From: Lactonifactor sp. BIOML-A5 | Lineage (GTDB): Bacteria > Bacillota > Clostridia > Lachnospirales > Lachnospiraceae | Assembly: GCF_009677585.1 (NCBI RefSeq) | Contig: NZ_WKYV01000044.1 | Span: 1 to 30,995 of the forward strand | DNA: 30,995 bases | Reading direction: 5' to 3' | Shown: positions 8,301 to 16,513 of the stretch, piece by piece | Position numbering within the stretch: position 1 is the first letter of the stretch | How the letters are laid out: each line of letters starts with the position of its first letter | The notes under the pieces: model-generated | The model's database searches: none | The model's input: only the letters and a program-made list of their open reading frames with translations | What the model was told of the DNA's origin: nothing | Translations under genes and position numbers: made by a program

Positions 8301-11300
8301 TACCAAAAGAGACTCTAATATCATTAGGTTTTACGGTTGCAGGTGATGGAATCACCCCATCGGAAATAAAAAGTCAGCTTGCTGCCGGTGGAGTCACAAT
8401 ACCGGTTGAATATCAAAAAAGTGGTAATGTTCAAGGAGATGCTGAGACTAAAGAAGGCAATGTAGATTATAAAGCAAATTTTTTGCCTGCCACCCCTCCA
8501 GAATTATCTGGCACTGTTAATTATTCAGGTAATTTCTCAGGAATTTCGGCCCCTACTATATACGGGACTGCTGTTTATACTAAATCTCTTATTGGCCCAG
8601 CTAACGGTACGGCTCATGCCGCTGGTAGTGTACGAGATTTAAAAACTAATTATTTAATGTCCAAAGGTTATAATGCTTACGCCTCCGGAGATTGGGGGCT
8701 TAAAAGCAATGAGCTTGCCTTAGTTAATGAGTTAGGGACAGAATCTATAGTTCGAAATGGTAGATTCCAACTAATTCCAGGAGGCGCACACCTTGAAAAC
8801 TTCAAACAAGGTGATATCATTTTTAATCATAAGCAGACTGCGGAATTACTAAGGAACGGGTTTGTAACTTCTAATGGTGGACATGGTAAGCTTGCTTATG
8901 CCAATGGTACAGCATATAACATGCTGAATTATTTGTCACTGCCTGCCCACTCTGCCGGAACTTTCAAGTCTGGAGGAAGCAGTACAAAATCCGGAGGTAA
9001 ATCGTCAAATAAAAAGTCCTCCTCCAAGTCATCCTCCTCCTCTTCTGCCACAAAGAAGAACACAGCCGCTGTCAATAAAAACACCAAAGCAACCGATGAC
9101 AACACGAAGACCTTTGACCACATTGAAACATTGGTTGACCGCATTACTTCAGCGTTAGATAGTCTGGAGCGGCAGGCCAAAGATTTACAAAACACCTACG
9201 CCACACAGAATCCATTGTTGGTAAAAGCCATCTCCCAGGCACAGAGCAACATGTCCACTCTGCAGAAGAGTGCCGATTACTATTTTAATAAAGCCAATTC
9301 CGTAGGCATCAGCGAATCCTATAAAAACAAGCTTAGGAACGGACAGATATCCATTGAAGACATCAAGGATGAAAACCTGGCGGAAAAGATGGAGGATTTC
9401 CAGAAGTGGTATGAACTCGGCCTGAAAATGAAGGACGAAATGGAAGAGCTTAAAGTCAAAATCAAAGAGCTCAACATGCAGAAGCTTGACAATATCAAGG
9501 ATTCCTTCAGCGCCGCTGTGGATTATTACGATGCTGTCTCGGATGTGTTCCAAAACAGCATAGATCTGGCCGAAGCACAGGGTAAGCTTGGTAAAGAATC
9601 TGATTATGTCAATATGATCAATCAGAACAATCAGGCGCGCGCCATGCTCAAAGGGGAGTACAACTCTCTCACTCAGCAGCTGAATGAACTAATTAAAAAT
9701 GGAACCATAAAAAAATACACAAATGACTGGTATGAATGGCAGTCAACCCTGGAAGAAATCCGGGGAGATATCATAGACATAGATAAAACCATCATCGAGC
9801 TTAGACAGGACATCCTGGAAGTACGCTGGGATAATTTCAACAAATCCATCACTAAGATCGACAACATGAAGGATTCACTTTCCTCTCTCTCTGACCTTAT
9901 TGAAGACACCATGGTTTACGTGGAGGATACCAGCAAGATCAGCGGAATGGGTTACGGTAAGCTGGCTCTGCTTCAATCAGAGCTTATACAGGCCAAGCAG
10001 GCCGTTGCGAACTACGGCATGGCAATTGATAAGCTTCAGGAAGAATACCAGAAGGGCTTCTATTCCCAGGAGCAGTATGAAGAAAAACTGGCCGATCTGC
10101 GTAAATCCCAGCTGGACTATGTGGGAGATATTAAAAAGGCCAAGGATGCTATCCTGGATTTGGTAAAGGATGGTATCGAGCGGGAAACAGACGCCATGGA
10201 GAAGCTCATCGACAAGCGGAAGGAAGCACTCCGCAAGCAGAAGGAGGCTTACGACTGGAACAAAAAGGTTACTGATTACAACAAAGACCGGGCAAAGCTG
10301 GCTGCGCAGATTTCGGCCATGTCTGGGGACAACACCAAAGAGACTATAGCAAAACGCAAAAAGCTGGAACAGGAACTCCGGGAACTGGATGAGGATTTTG
10401 CCGAAGAACGGAAGGATCATGAATTCGATACGATTGAAGATGCTTACGACGAGCAGATGGATAAATTTAAGGAGCTGCAGGAAAAACAGCTGAATTTGAT
10501 CGAATCAAGTCTGGAAGCTCAAAAAGAGGTTATTGGCACGGTTCTCGAATCTGTTGTAAATAATCACGGTTCCGCCTACGACGCCCTAGAACAGTTAAGC
10601 AAAGAGTACGGCTTTAAGCTTTCCTCTGATTTAACAAATCCATTTAAAGATGCCCTCTCTGCTCTAGAAGAATTCAAAAAGGCAATGGGCGACTTATCCG
10701 CTAATACTGATATAAATATTGGAAATCTTCCTGGCTCTAAGGATGACGTACAAAGCTCCACTCAAAATTGGATTGACAATGCACTAGCAAAATCAGCTGG
10801 CGGAAGTTGGAAAAAGAACAATAAGGGCTGGTGGTATCAGAACGCTGATGGCTCATGGCCCAAAAACGACTGGATGCTCGGACAGGATAATAAATGGTAT
10901 CACTTTGATGATGAAGGCTACATGGAAACAGGCTGGAAGAAGATAAAAGACAAGTGGTATCATATGAATGGCTCAGGCTCTATGGACAGTGGTTGGCAGA
11001 TGGTGGGCGGAAAATGGTACTATCTCGGCGGTGCCAACGATGGCTCTATGAAAACCGGATGGCAGAAACTGGATAATAAATGGTATTACATGGATTCCTC
11101 CGGCGCCATGAAATCGGGCTGGTTTAATGACGGTAAGGGTTGGTATCATACAGATAAATCCGGTGCTATGGAAGTTAATAAGTGGCTGAAGTCCGGACAG
11201 GATTGGTATTATATTGGCTCAAGCGGAAAGATGTATGAGAATCAATGGCTCAAAGATAAGAACAACTGGTACTACATGAATCAGTCAGGAGCTATGTCAA

Positions 11301-11965
11301 AAGGTTGGCAGAAAGTAGGAAATACCTGGTACTATTTAGGTAACGATGGAATTATGCAGTCTAGTAAATGGTTGAAATCAGGAAACGACTGGTATTACCT
11401 GGATAAAAGCGGAGCCATGAGTACCTCTAAATGGATTGACAATAAATATTTCGTTGACCATACCGGGGCCATGGCGACTAACGCCTACGTAAAGGGTTAC
11501 GACGGTATGTATTACTGGGTGAACGCCAAGGGAGAATGGGAGCCAAAATGGAATACAAAGACTCCTGACCTCAAAAAGTATAAGCTCGCTTATAAATCGG
11601 GAACCAAGTCTTCTTCTGAAGGGTTAGCACTCACAGATGAGGAAGGTATAGGAAGTGAAATGTTCATATCACCAAAAGGCGTTGTCAGGGATTTGCCATT
11701 TGGAACTATGGTGTTCAACAAAGGACAGAAGGAGGCTTTATGGAATCTATCCAAAATGTTATCATCTCCGGATTTATCCTCTGTTGGATTTGCTGGTAAT
11801 GTTGATAGTGGGCTAGGTGTCGATATTCATATAGACAACATGGTAGGCAACATTGAGCATATAGATAAAAATGCCCTTCCTTCTTTGGAAAGGATCTTAG
11901 AACAATCCTGCGACTATACGACGAAAAAGCTTAAGAGAGAACTTGGTAAAATAGGTATACGATAA
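5399..11965 (+). CDS. Tape measure protein with cell-wall-binding repeats, 5' end apparently missing
   Basis: The tail-length ruler of a siphovirus tail. The first ATG is at 5567 (2132 aa), but it has no ribosome binding site, and the same frame continues upstream for 56 protein-like codons (FASKAFTDDFIKQGEDAAKQ) to a stop at 5396-5398 with no usable start; the gene therefore looks 5'-truncated. From the 5567 ATG: hydrophobic segment 52-76; long coiled coils 80-900; a NELG...GDIIFNHKQT domain near 1042-1095; a Ser/Lys-rich linker 1130-1170; more coiled coil to about 1740; twelve W-Y/G-x-M cell-wall-binding repeats (about 1746-2000); then a second EEGIGSE...FGTMVFNK domain and a typical C-terminus. 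The repeats closely match those of the endolysin at 26266. The region about 9060-10500 is richer in G+C than the first third, so the gene is a mosaic. The distal tail gene follows. Confidence 0.88.
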   Translation: MTNLLLGGKLNKIFASKAFTDDFIKQGEDAAKQFAEGASSTTFKNDFSKRFGNDSIMQNKGVIQYFDDLEKAGKKGEASLEGIQNAYMNSRTAGQKFADGLKNVGRTAVGIAGNMAIYAAVGYAIQGVVTALDHYINAQQKANEKAIESKTKYEQTKTELNDLKSQYEANKNSITELQKLRSAGTITSAQSSELSNLQKINAELQNQIQYKSKLAEIEGKVAADAAENALTYSKPTIGKSFDHSPNNPHVGSFGNPGLDNSQYAQTNPDYLTTVSDQIDEYNNKSSELLKIQNELQSLSKKDKLSSSEENRFKALTADAESAEKELAVLGQTLSKDMTGIKEMSESLYYTDAKGDKQLYTGKEEVAKRVEKINDAYAKAIFDSDEYKDYELNNILSKNNLSEVQTSLSDMAKAGTLSVDSITGKFPELQNAIKGTSVSLQDVVDHFNMLENSSSTNGPVDWVGKMASSVSSAISQIDNLNAAMVNSVSGKGLGFEIDEETGTLSGDLVNIMAAYDGLEGYDPSVLFEKTANGIHLNIDALRNLQAQEEANKKSDFLETRKKLQDELNNAIEKQSQLNPESADYSAAQSNIDSLSNQLETVNSLAAAYDGATSSYQKWLNAQSGGEEGDMYRSVTGTMIERGDELYKKELFNNNEFRAIADFFSYEDLSTASAEQVAEAYQAAAPQVKKFFTEGREGVDSFVSSMKELSDKEGLGWVEDLGDGNLKFNTGNDEEIAKRLGISKEAVQSIYRMMSEYTDGIQIGDTSGVENYSEKLQQLTDKAKESQEALKSMSENSSLKSAVDFDIDNMNTVDELESKISEINNARADLDVNSSQYQQAQDVIDTCQAKIDAINGTSAILDFEVEGQNPEDLQNKLEELENYRLTLNADSSRYDETNAKIREIHKGLDELNNTSATANVETNVQDGYSLISQFQQRLSELQNNDPNVTVNVNTAGDDVLDTIASQIAALPKETLISLGFTVAGDGITPSEIKSQLAAGGVTIPVEYQKSGNVQGDAETKEGNVDYKANFLPATPPELSGTVNYSGNFSGISAPTIYGTAVYTKSLIGPANGTAHAAGSVRDLKTNYLMSKGYNAYASGDWGLKSNELALVNELGTESIVRNGRFQLIPGGAHLENFKQGDIIFNHKQTAELLRNGFVTSNGGHGKLAYANGTAYNMLNYLSLPAHSAGTFKSGGSSTKSGGKSSNKKSSSKSSSSSSATKKNTAAVNKNTKATDDNTKTFDHIETLVDRITSALDSLERQAKDLQNTYATQNPLLVKAISQAQSNMSTLQKSADYYFNKANSVGISESYKNKLRNGQISIEDIKDENLAEKMEDFQKWYELGLKMKDEMEELKVKIKELNMQKLDNIKDSFSAAVDYYDAVSDVFQNSIDLAEAQGKLGKESDYVNMINQNNQARAMLKGEYNSLTQQLNELIKNGTIKKYTNDWYEWQSTLEEIRGDIIDIDKTIIELRQDILEVRWDNFNKSITKIDNMKDSLSSLSDLIEDTMVYVEDTSKISGMGYGKLALLQSELIQAKQAVANYGMAIDKLQEEYQKGFYSQEQYEEKLADLRKSQLDYVGDIKKAKDAILDLVKDGIERETDAMEKLIDKRKEALRKQKEAYDWNKKVTDYNKDRAKLAAQISAMSGDNTKETIAKRKKLEQELRELDEDFAEERKDHEFDTIEDAYDEQMDKFKELQEKQLNLIESSLEAQKEVIGTVLESVVNNHGSAYDALEQLSKEYGFKLSSDLTNPFKDALSALEEFKKAMGDLSANTDINIGNLPGSKDDVQSSTQNWIDNALAKSAGGSWKKNNKGWWYQNADGSWPKNDWMLGQDNKWYHFDDEGYMETGWKKIKDKWYHMNGSGSMDSGWQMVGGKWYYLGGANDGSMKTGWQKLDNKWYYMDSSGAMKSGWFNDGKGWYHTDKSGAMEVNKWLKSGQDWYYIGSSGKMYENQWLKDKNNWYYMNQSGAMSKGWQKVGNTWYYLGNDGIMQSSKWLKSGNDWYYLDKSGAMSTSKWIDNKYFVDHTGAMATNAYVKGYDGMYYWVNAKGEWEPKWNTKTPDLKKYKLAYKSGTKSSSEGLALTDEEGIGSEMFISPKGVVRDLPFGTMVFNKGQKEALWNLSKMLSSPDLSSVGFAGNVDSGLGVDIHIDNMVGNIEHIDKNALPSLERILEQSCDYTTKKLKRELGKIGIR
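10803..11590 (+). repeat. Twelve cell-wall-binding (choline-binding-type) repeats inside the tape measure gene
   Basis: About twelve copies of a 20-aa unit of the form GWxxxxxxWYYxxxxGxM (for example KWYHFDDEGYM, KWYYMDSSGAM, DWYYLDKSGAM), ending in MYYWVNAKGEW. Such units fold as beta-hairpins that stack into solenoids and bind choline or other wall polymers. The unit YYLGGANDGSMKTGW recurs in the endolysin as YYLGGADDGSMKTGW, and both arrays end in a TPDLKKYKL tail. Confidence 0.9.
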
Positions 11966-11977
11966 TTATTTTCAATA

Positions 11978-12007
11978 GAGGCTGCTCATTTCGGGCAGTC
12001 TCATTTT
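11978..12007 (+). terminator. Weak hairpin between tape measure and distal tail genes
   Basis: A 10-bp stem with two wobble or weak positions (11978-11987 with 11993-12002) followed by ATTTT. It is probably a partial terminator or RNA processing site; the next gene has its own strong ribosome binding site. Confidence 0.45.
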
Positions 12008-12025
12008 AAAGAAAGGAGGCTGAGA

Positions 12026-12826
12026 ATGGCTGTATATGCTGACGATATGTTTTACGACGGAAGAAATTTAAAATCTTTCGGTGATTATATGCTAGTGTCA
12101 TTTGACTCGGATGATGAAGAATCCACTATATTTGAAAGAGACATTGAATCCGGTAATTTTGTATCAGGCCGTGTTATCCGAAATCAATATGGTACTACGC
12201 CTTCTGATTCTTATGAATTAGAACTGGCAATCTGTAAAGAAGATGGCACTCCGTTCACCACACCGGAATCTGAAGAAATTATCTCATGGCTTGCCAGTCC
12301 CGATACACCAGTGCCTTTAAAATTTATCAGTCATGACGGCGATGATAACTATACAGGTATTAATTATGTTGGTCTTTTTAATAAAGGAGTCTTCATTGAG
12401 CATGGGAATTATAAAAATGGAATAAAGCTTTCTTTTGAATGCAATTCTCCCTACGGGTTTTCGGATGAAATAGTGGCCAACTACTCTCCCATTACAAATC
12501 CAGGGGAGCTTGTTATACTATGTAACAACACAATTAAGCGTAATATGATCTATCCCGTTCTAGAAATCACTCCACACGTCACAGAGACAATTACAATAAC
12601 AAACAAATCTGATCCCTCTTCTGCACCTTTTACACTGGAAGCCCTGAAGAATATCAAAGTCAAAGTAGTAGATTTTAATCTTTATGATGAACTGGGGGAT
12701 TTTTATCCTTTGACGAAGTGCAACCTGGAATTTCCCTGCCTTATCGACGGCGAGAATATCTTTGAGATTCAAGGGAACTGCGATGTAACGTTTATGTACA
12801 GGACTACAAAATGTATTGGGAGATAG
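12026..12826 (+). CDS. Distal tail (Dit-like) protein, phage tail family
   Basis: A 266-aa protein at the Dit position, directly after the tape measure gene and before the Tal-like gene. It has the pattern of the Sipho_tail/Dit family: a short N-terminal strand with FYDGRNLKSFGDYML, an all-beta belt domain to about residue 140 (with the typical SWLASPDTPVPLKF segment), then a C-terminal galectin-like beta sandwich (FECNSPYGFSDE onward, including EITPHVTETITITN). Dit forms the hexameric ring that joins the tail tube to the baseplate. The ATG has the ribosome binding site AAAGGAGG 7 bases upstream. Length fits the family (about 230-300 aa). Confidence 0.8.
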   Translation: MAVYADDMFYDGRNLKSFGDYMLVSFDSDDEESTIFERDIESGNFVSGRVIRNQYGTTPSDSYELELAICKEDGTPFTTPESEEIISWLASPDTPVPLKFISHDGDDNYTGINYVGLFNKGVFIEHGNYKNGIKLSFECNSPYGFSDEIVANYSPITNPGELVILCNNTIKRNMIYPVLEITPHVTETITITNKSDPSSAPFTLEALKNIKVKVVDFNLYDELGDFYPLTKCNLEFPCLIDGENIFEIQGNCDVTFMYRTTKCIGR

Positions 12827-12860
12827 ACAAATCATTATTTATGAAAGAACCTCACATCCT

Positions 12861-13049
12861 CTAATGATTTTCTTTAATAAAATCAGCAAACTTAATGACA
12901 CCATTTGGCGTACATTCTAAAGCTGTGCATATTTTTTCTAATGTGCAAAGCGTTATATTTTTATTCTTTTTAATAGCATCTAATGTTTTGTTGTCTATGA
13001 CCTTGAGCAGCTTATACTGGCTAATTTTTTTTGCTTCATTGTTTCCCAT
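12861..13049 (-). CDS. Small Cro/CI (XRE)-type helix-turn-helix regulator
   Basis: A 62-aa protein with the signature of very short XRE regulators: ISQYKLLK, NKTLDAIKKNKNIT as helices 2-3, then TLEKICTALECTPNGVI. It binds DNA as a dimer in this family. Compared with relatives, two residues between LLK and VIDN seem to be missing, which may shorten helix 1-2. It lies antisense to the late operon between the Dit and Tal genes, has only a weak ribosome binding site, and a leader of about 85 bases from the promoter at 13131-13147, which contains a palindrome that it may bind. It looks like an inserted regulatory module. Its target could be its own promoter or the nearby late genes. Confidence 0.7.
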   Translation of the reverse strand: MGNNEAKKISQYKLLKVIDNKTLDAIKKNKNITLCTLEKICTALECTPNGVIKFADFIKENH

Positions 13050-13130
13050 AAGGGACTATAATCTATCATCCCATATCCGCTTTCTATATTTATTTTCTAA
13101 AGTTACAGATGCAAAAAACAAAAGCTTATG

Positions 13131-13147
13131 TTGTGATTATACCACAA
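13131..13147 (-). promoter_or_regulatory. Promoter/operator of the XRE-type regulator
   Basis: Read on the - strand there is an extended -10 box TGGTATAAT (TATAAT at 13136-13141). It sits inside a perfect 5-bp inverted repeat TTGTG-N7-CACAA (13131-13147). An operator over the -10 box is the classic layout for autorepression by a Cro/CI protein. No good -35 is visible, which fits an extended -10 promoter. Confidence 0.6.
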
Positions 13148-13242
13148 TGTTAAGTAATTGGACTAACTGATCCCCATCTTATAAGAAAAAGGTCTTCTCA
13201 CAAAGTAATTCTGTTACATTTATATATCAATGAAAACATAGA

Positions 13243-13275
13243 AGAGATTATACCAAACCGAAATAGTCTCTTTTT
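13243..13275 (+). terminator. Intrinsic terminator upstream of the Tal gene
   Basis: An 8-bp stem (AGAGATTA at 13243-13250, TAGTCTCT at 13264-13271, with one G-T pair) followed by five T residues. It lies 25 bases before the leader ORF of the Tal gene. It would stop transcription coming from Dit, so the downstream genes may need read-through or antitermination, or it may mark the 3' end of the inserted XRE module. Confidence 0.6.
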
Positions 13276-13299
13276 ACTATGCGCGAAAGGAGGAACGAG

Positions 13300-13362
13300 A
13301 TGTGTATCCCAAATGACTTAACATTTAACATATCGGAAAGTAAGGTAATGCTATGGAATTAA
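13300..13362 (+). CDS. 20-codon leader ORF overlapping the Tal start
   Basis: ATG at 13300 lies 5 bases after a strong GAAAGGAGG and opens a 20-codon ORF (MCIPNDLTFN...) that ends at 13362, overlapping the Tal ATG at 13353 in another frame. The Tal gene itself has only a weak ribosome binding site. The arrangement fits translational coupling; it could also be a remnant of the gene interrupted by the XRE module. Confidence 0.45.
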   Translation: MCIPNDLTFNISESKVMLWN

Positions 13363-16300
13363 AATATGATATCTACGGACGTACCCGCCCCTGCCATATC
13401 TTCCTTTCCCATGTAAACAAAAAAATCTTGTGCTGCCTCAACGGTGTCAAGTCGGCTAAGCTTACTCTGAAATTTAACGACATATCCGAACTGAAGGTTG
13501 AAGTAGACAAATATATCTGCAATGAAGCCTTTTTAAAGGTACGCAAATCTGCCGGATACGATGAGATTGGTGCGCTGATGGAACTCTTTGTTCCCGAATT
13601 CGGCTGGTTTCGGCTGGAGCAAGACCCTGACATACAAAGCGAGGGGGAAAGCAAAGAGACAAAATCCTTCACCGCCTACAGCTATGAATCCAAGCTTCAG
13701 GATTACGATCTGGTGAATTTCTCTGTTAACATGGGGACTAACGAATCCTTGGAAATGAGAGAAGATAACATCAATAAAGACGGGGAGATAATAAATAAAA
13801 TCATAATCCACAACCCGGACAACCCGGAATACAGCCTTCTTGATCTCGCATTATCTGACGTCCCTCTTGGATGGACCATTGGTCATGTTGATGCTACGAT
13901 TGCACATAAGGAACACTCGTTTGAAATCGGCAGCCAGGATGTCTATTCCTTCCTCCGGGCAGATGTCGGGCGGGCGGCAAGGTGTGTCTTTATCTTCAAT
14001 AGTTTTGATATGACCATTAATGTTTATGATATTGAGACGGCAGGGCGTGACACGAATCTATACCTTTCTTATAAAAATCTCTTAAATTCCCTGGAAATTA
14101 CACCGATATCCAATGATATTTATACCCGCTTCCGCGTTGCTGGCGGCGAAGACTTAGGTATTGAGATGGTCAACTTCGGAAGCTCCCTGATCACAAATAT
14201 AGACTTCTATCTGCCCCGCTTCCCGCAGGAGACCCAGAATAAATACAATGCATACAAAGAAGCGCGGGAGGCATTGCGTGACACCTACATTGACGCCCAG
14301 ATGCAGCACAGCATTATCTTAGGGCAGATCACTTCTCTCAAAGACAGAAATGCGGATGATGCCGCTGAGAACAACTGGGATTCTGCCCGTTACGATCTGG
14401 ATAAATTGAAAGAAATACTGAACGAAAAGCAGGAGAAAGTAGAGCTTTTGGAACAAAGCTATACGACGGAATCCGGCTCAGTGGATATTCCTATTGAGTC
14501 TCCCGACTACCCTCTCTACTATTCGCTGAAGGATGTCATTATCCCGGATATCACAGCCGAGATAGCCAAACGGGAATCGGGAGCTGAAGAGCCAGCCAAG
14601 AAGGTTGAGTACGATACCATGTGGAAGCTCTTCGGTGTGAATGCCCTGGAGCTTAAGAAAACTTCATACCAGGATATAAAGTCCACGTTAAAGGATTACT
14701 CTGGAAATGCGGCCCCTGACGATATGCCGGTACAGGCCTACGAAGAAAAGCATCAAATGTATCTGGATGTTGTCCGCTATTTAAAAGAAATTGATGAGTA
14801 CCTGGCTGTGCTGCAGGCTAAAATAACGGAACTGGAGACAAAACTTACAGCTCTCTCATCCGAGCTTTCAGAGATAAGCCAGAAAGCCAGCCTGAAAAAC
14901 CCGGAATACGGGTTTACTTACGACGAAATCGCGGACATAGAAGCATACGGAAACCGAACCTCAGACTTTAAAGATGAGAGCATCATTGAGGAGGACATGG
15001 GGCTTGAGAGGACAATTAAAAGCCAAAAGGATCTTCTTGCATCGGCAAAGAAACAGCTGGAAATCGAATCCCGGCCGCAGCTGAGCCGCAGGATATCCTC
15101 AGACAATCTTTTTGCCATTCCGGAATATAAATCTCTCCGGAACCAGCTCCAGGTTGGTGACTTCATGATCGTCAACTATGGGAATGAAAACCTCAAATTC
15201 CGGGCTATTGAACTGGATGATCTGGACATCCTGGACTGGAAGAAAAGCTTTGATGTTACCTTTTCTGATATGACCGTAGCCAATGGCACAAGAAATGACT
15301 TTGAAACCCTTCTGGAAAAGCAGCTCTCATCCGCTAAAAATACCATTTCTAAAGCAGCATCATCCACTGCTTCTTCAACTGTAAGCCAGGTTGTCGCCTC
15401 TCTTATCCGGCCATATATCCAGATTATCAATGCCAAGCTTGAGAGCGCGGAAATCAATAACGCTACGATCAAGGATTTAACTGCAGTCTCCGGTGAATTC
15501 AAAACTATACTAACTGAATATCTGAAAACCGGGGAGTTGGAAGCAGCCGTTGCCAAGATAGGCCATCTGGATGCTGACTCAGCGTTTATCAAGTATCTCC
15601 AGGCTACAATTGTTGGGATTGATAAGGCGGAAATTAAAGAGCTGGTAGCTAATGTAGCAGCTATTGACAGTCTGCTTGCTGGAACCATCTCCGCAGAACT
15701 GGGCCATATCATCCATCTGACAGCAGAAAATGTGTCTATAGATGACGCTGTGATCAAATCTCTGATTGCGGCTAAGATTGCAGTCGGTGATCTTGCTGCT
15801 GGGGATATCTCAACAGACTCCATGCGGATTATCAGCGATGACGGTGGCTTTGTTCTGGCCGGGAATACCATGCAGTTTACAGATAAGGATGGGAATGTCC
15901 GCATCCAGATAGGCCGGGATAAAACCGATAACTTCACCTTTGTTCTCTATGACGAAACTGGTACAGGTGTATTGATGGATTCTACCGGAATAAAGGAGTC
16001 TGCCATCGGCGAAGGTTTTATTAAAAATGACATGCTGGCTGGCGGGATTACCAAAGACAAGTTTGGCTTCAATGTTATGGAAACTGATGAGAACGGCAAT
16101 ATTTCTGGGACACAGGTCATTGTTGACGGCAAGGGAATTGACAGAATCACCAGCTCTATTACTCAGACTGTAGAAGCTTTAGATCAAAAAGTAGAAGACA
16201 GTATCCAGTTCAAACTTGAACTTGACTCATCCAAGGGGATTATATTTACTAATGGGCAAGTTGACACTTATATCACAGCAACTCTATATCGGGGTAATAC

Positions 16301-16499
16301 AGATGTAACAGGCGAGTATCCTGATTCCTGTTTCTTATGGACCCGCCAGAGTTCAGATTCTGATCTGGACGCCTATTGGAACTCCCAGCACACTTCTGGA
16401 ACAAAATCCCTTCATATCACAAAAGAGGATTTATATAAAAAAGCCCAATTCCATTGTTCCTTCTGGCTGAACAGCGAAGTATTGGCAACCGCAATATAA
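13353..16499 (+). CDS. Tail-associated (Tal/prophage endopeptidase-type) baseplate protein
   Basis: A 1048-aa protein. Residues 1-300 have the pattern of the Prophage_tail/Tal family: paired beta domains with VKSAKLTLKFNDISELKVEV, later the DVPLGWTIG segment and SYKNLLNSLEITP. Tal forms the trimeric hub closing the tail tube below Dit. The middle (300-560) is two helical hairpins with coiled coils; GDFMIVNYGNENLKFRAIE is a closing hub domain. Residues 680-850 are a repetitive solenoid-like stretch (AEINNATIKDL, IGHLDADSAFIKYL, LAAGDIST). The last 90 residues are an Ig-like start. I see no lytic catalytic motif. It overlaps the leader ORF, and the next gene begins 14 bases after its stop, preceded by a GGGGG run. 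Confidence 0.85.
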   Translation: MELKYDIYGRTRPCHIFLSHVNKKILCCLNGVKSAKLTLKFNDISELKVEVDKYICNEAFLKVRKSAGYDEIGALMELFVPEFGWFRLEQDPDIQSEGESKETKSFTAYSYESKLQDYDLVNFSVNMGTNESLEMREDNINKDGEIINKIIIHNPDNPEYSLLDLALSDVPLGWTIGHVDATIAHKEHSFEIGSQDVYSFLRADVGRAARCVFIFNSFDMTINVYDIETAGRDTNLYLSYKNLLNSLEITPISNDIYTRFRVAGGEDLGIEMVNFGSSLITNIDFYLPRFPQETQNKYNAYKEAREALRDTYIDAQMQHSIILGQITSLKDRNADDAAENNWDSARYDLDKLKEILNEKQEKVELLEQSYTTESGSVDIPIESPDYPLYYSLKDVIIPDITAEIAKRESGAEEPAKKVEYDTMWKLFGVNALELKKTSYQDIKSTLKDYSGNAAPDDMPVQAYEEKHQMYLDVVRYLKEIDEYLAVLQAKITELETKLTALSSELSEISQKASLKNPEYGFTYDEIADIEAYGNRTSDFKDESIIEEDMGLERTIKSQKDLLASAKKQLEIESRPQLSRRISSDNLFAIPEYKSLRNQLQVGDFMIVNYGNENLKFRAIELDDLDILDWKKSFDVTFSDMTVANGTRNDFETLLEKQLSSAKNTISKAASSTASSTVSQVVASLIRPYIQIINAKLESAEINNATIKDLTAVSGEFKTILTEYLKTGELEAAVAKIGHLDADSAFIKYLQATIVGIDKAEIKELVANVAAIDSLLAGTISAELGHIIHLTAENVSIDDAVIKSLIAAKIAVGDLAAGDISTDSMRIISDDGGFVLAGNTMQFTDKDGNVRIQIGRDKTDNFTFVLYDETGTGVLMDSTGIKESAIGEGFIKNDMLAGGITKDKFGFNVMETDENGNISGTQVIVDGKGIDRITSSITQTVEALDQKVEDSIQFKLELDSSKGIIFTNGQVDTYITATLYRGNTDVTGEYPDSCFLWTRQSSDSDLDAYWNSQHTSGTKSLHITKEDLYKKAQFHCSFWLNSEVLATAI

Positions 16500-16513
16500 G
16501 GGGGATATTAACT

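Noticed and set aside
9900..10420. Open frames of 88 aa (+, second frame) and 147 aa (-) inside the tape measure gene
   Set aside because: They are shadows of the G+C-richer coiled-coil coding sequence; no ribosome binding site and low-complexity composition.
15176..15937. 253-aa open frame on the - strand inside the Tal gene
   Set aside because: Antisense shadow of the repetitive Ala/Ile-rich solenoid; no start signal and no recognisable domain.
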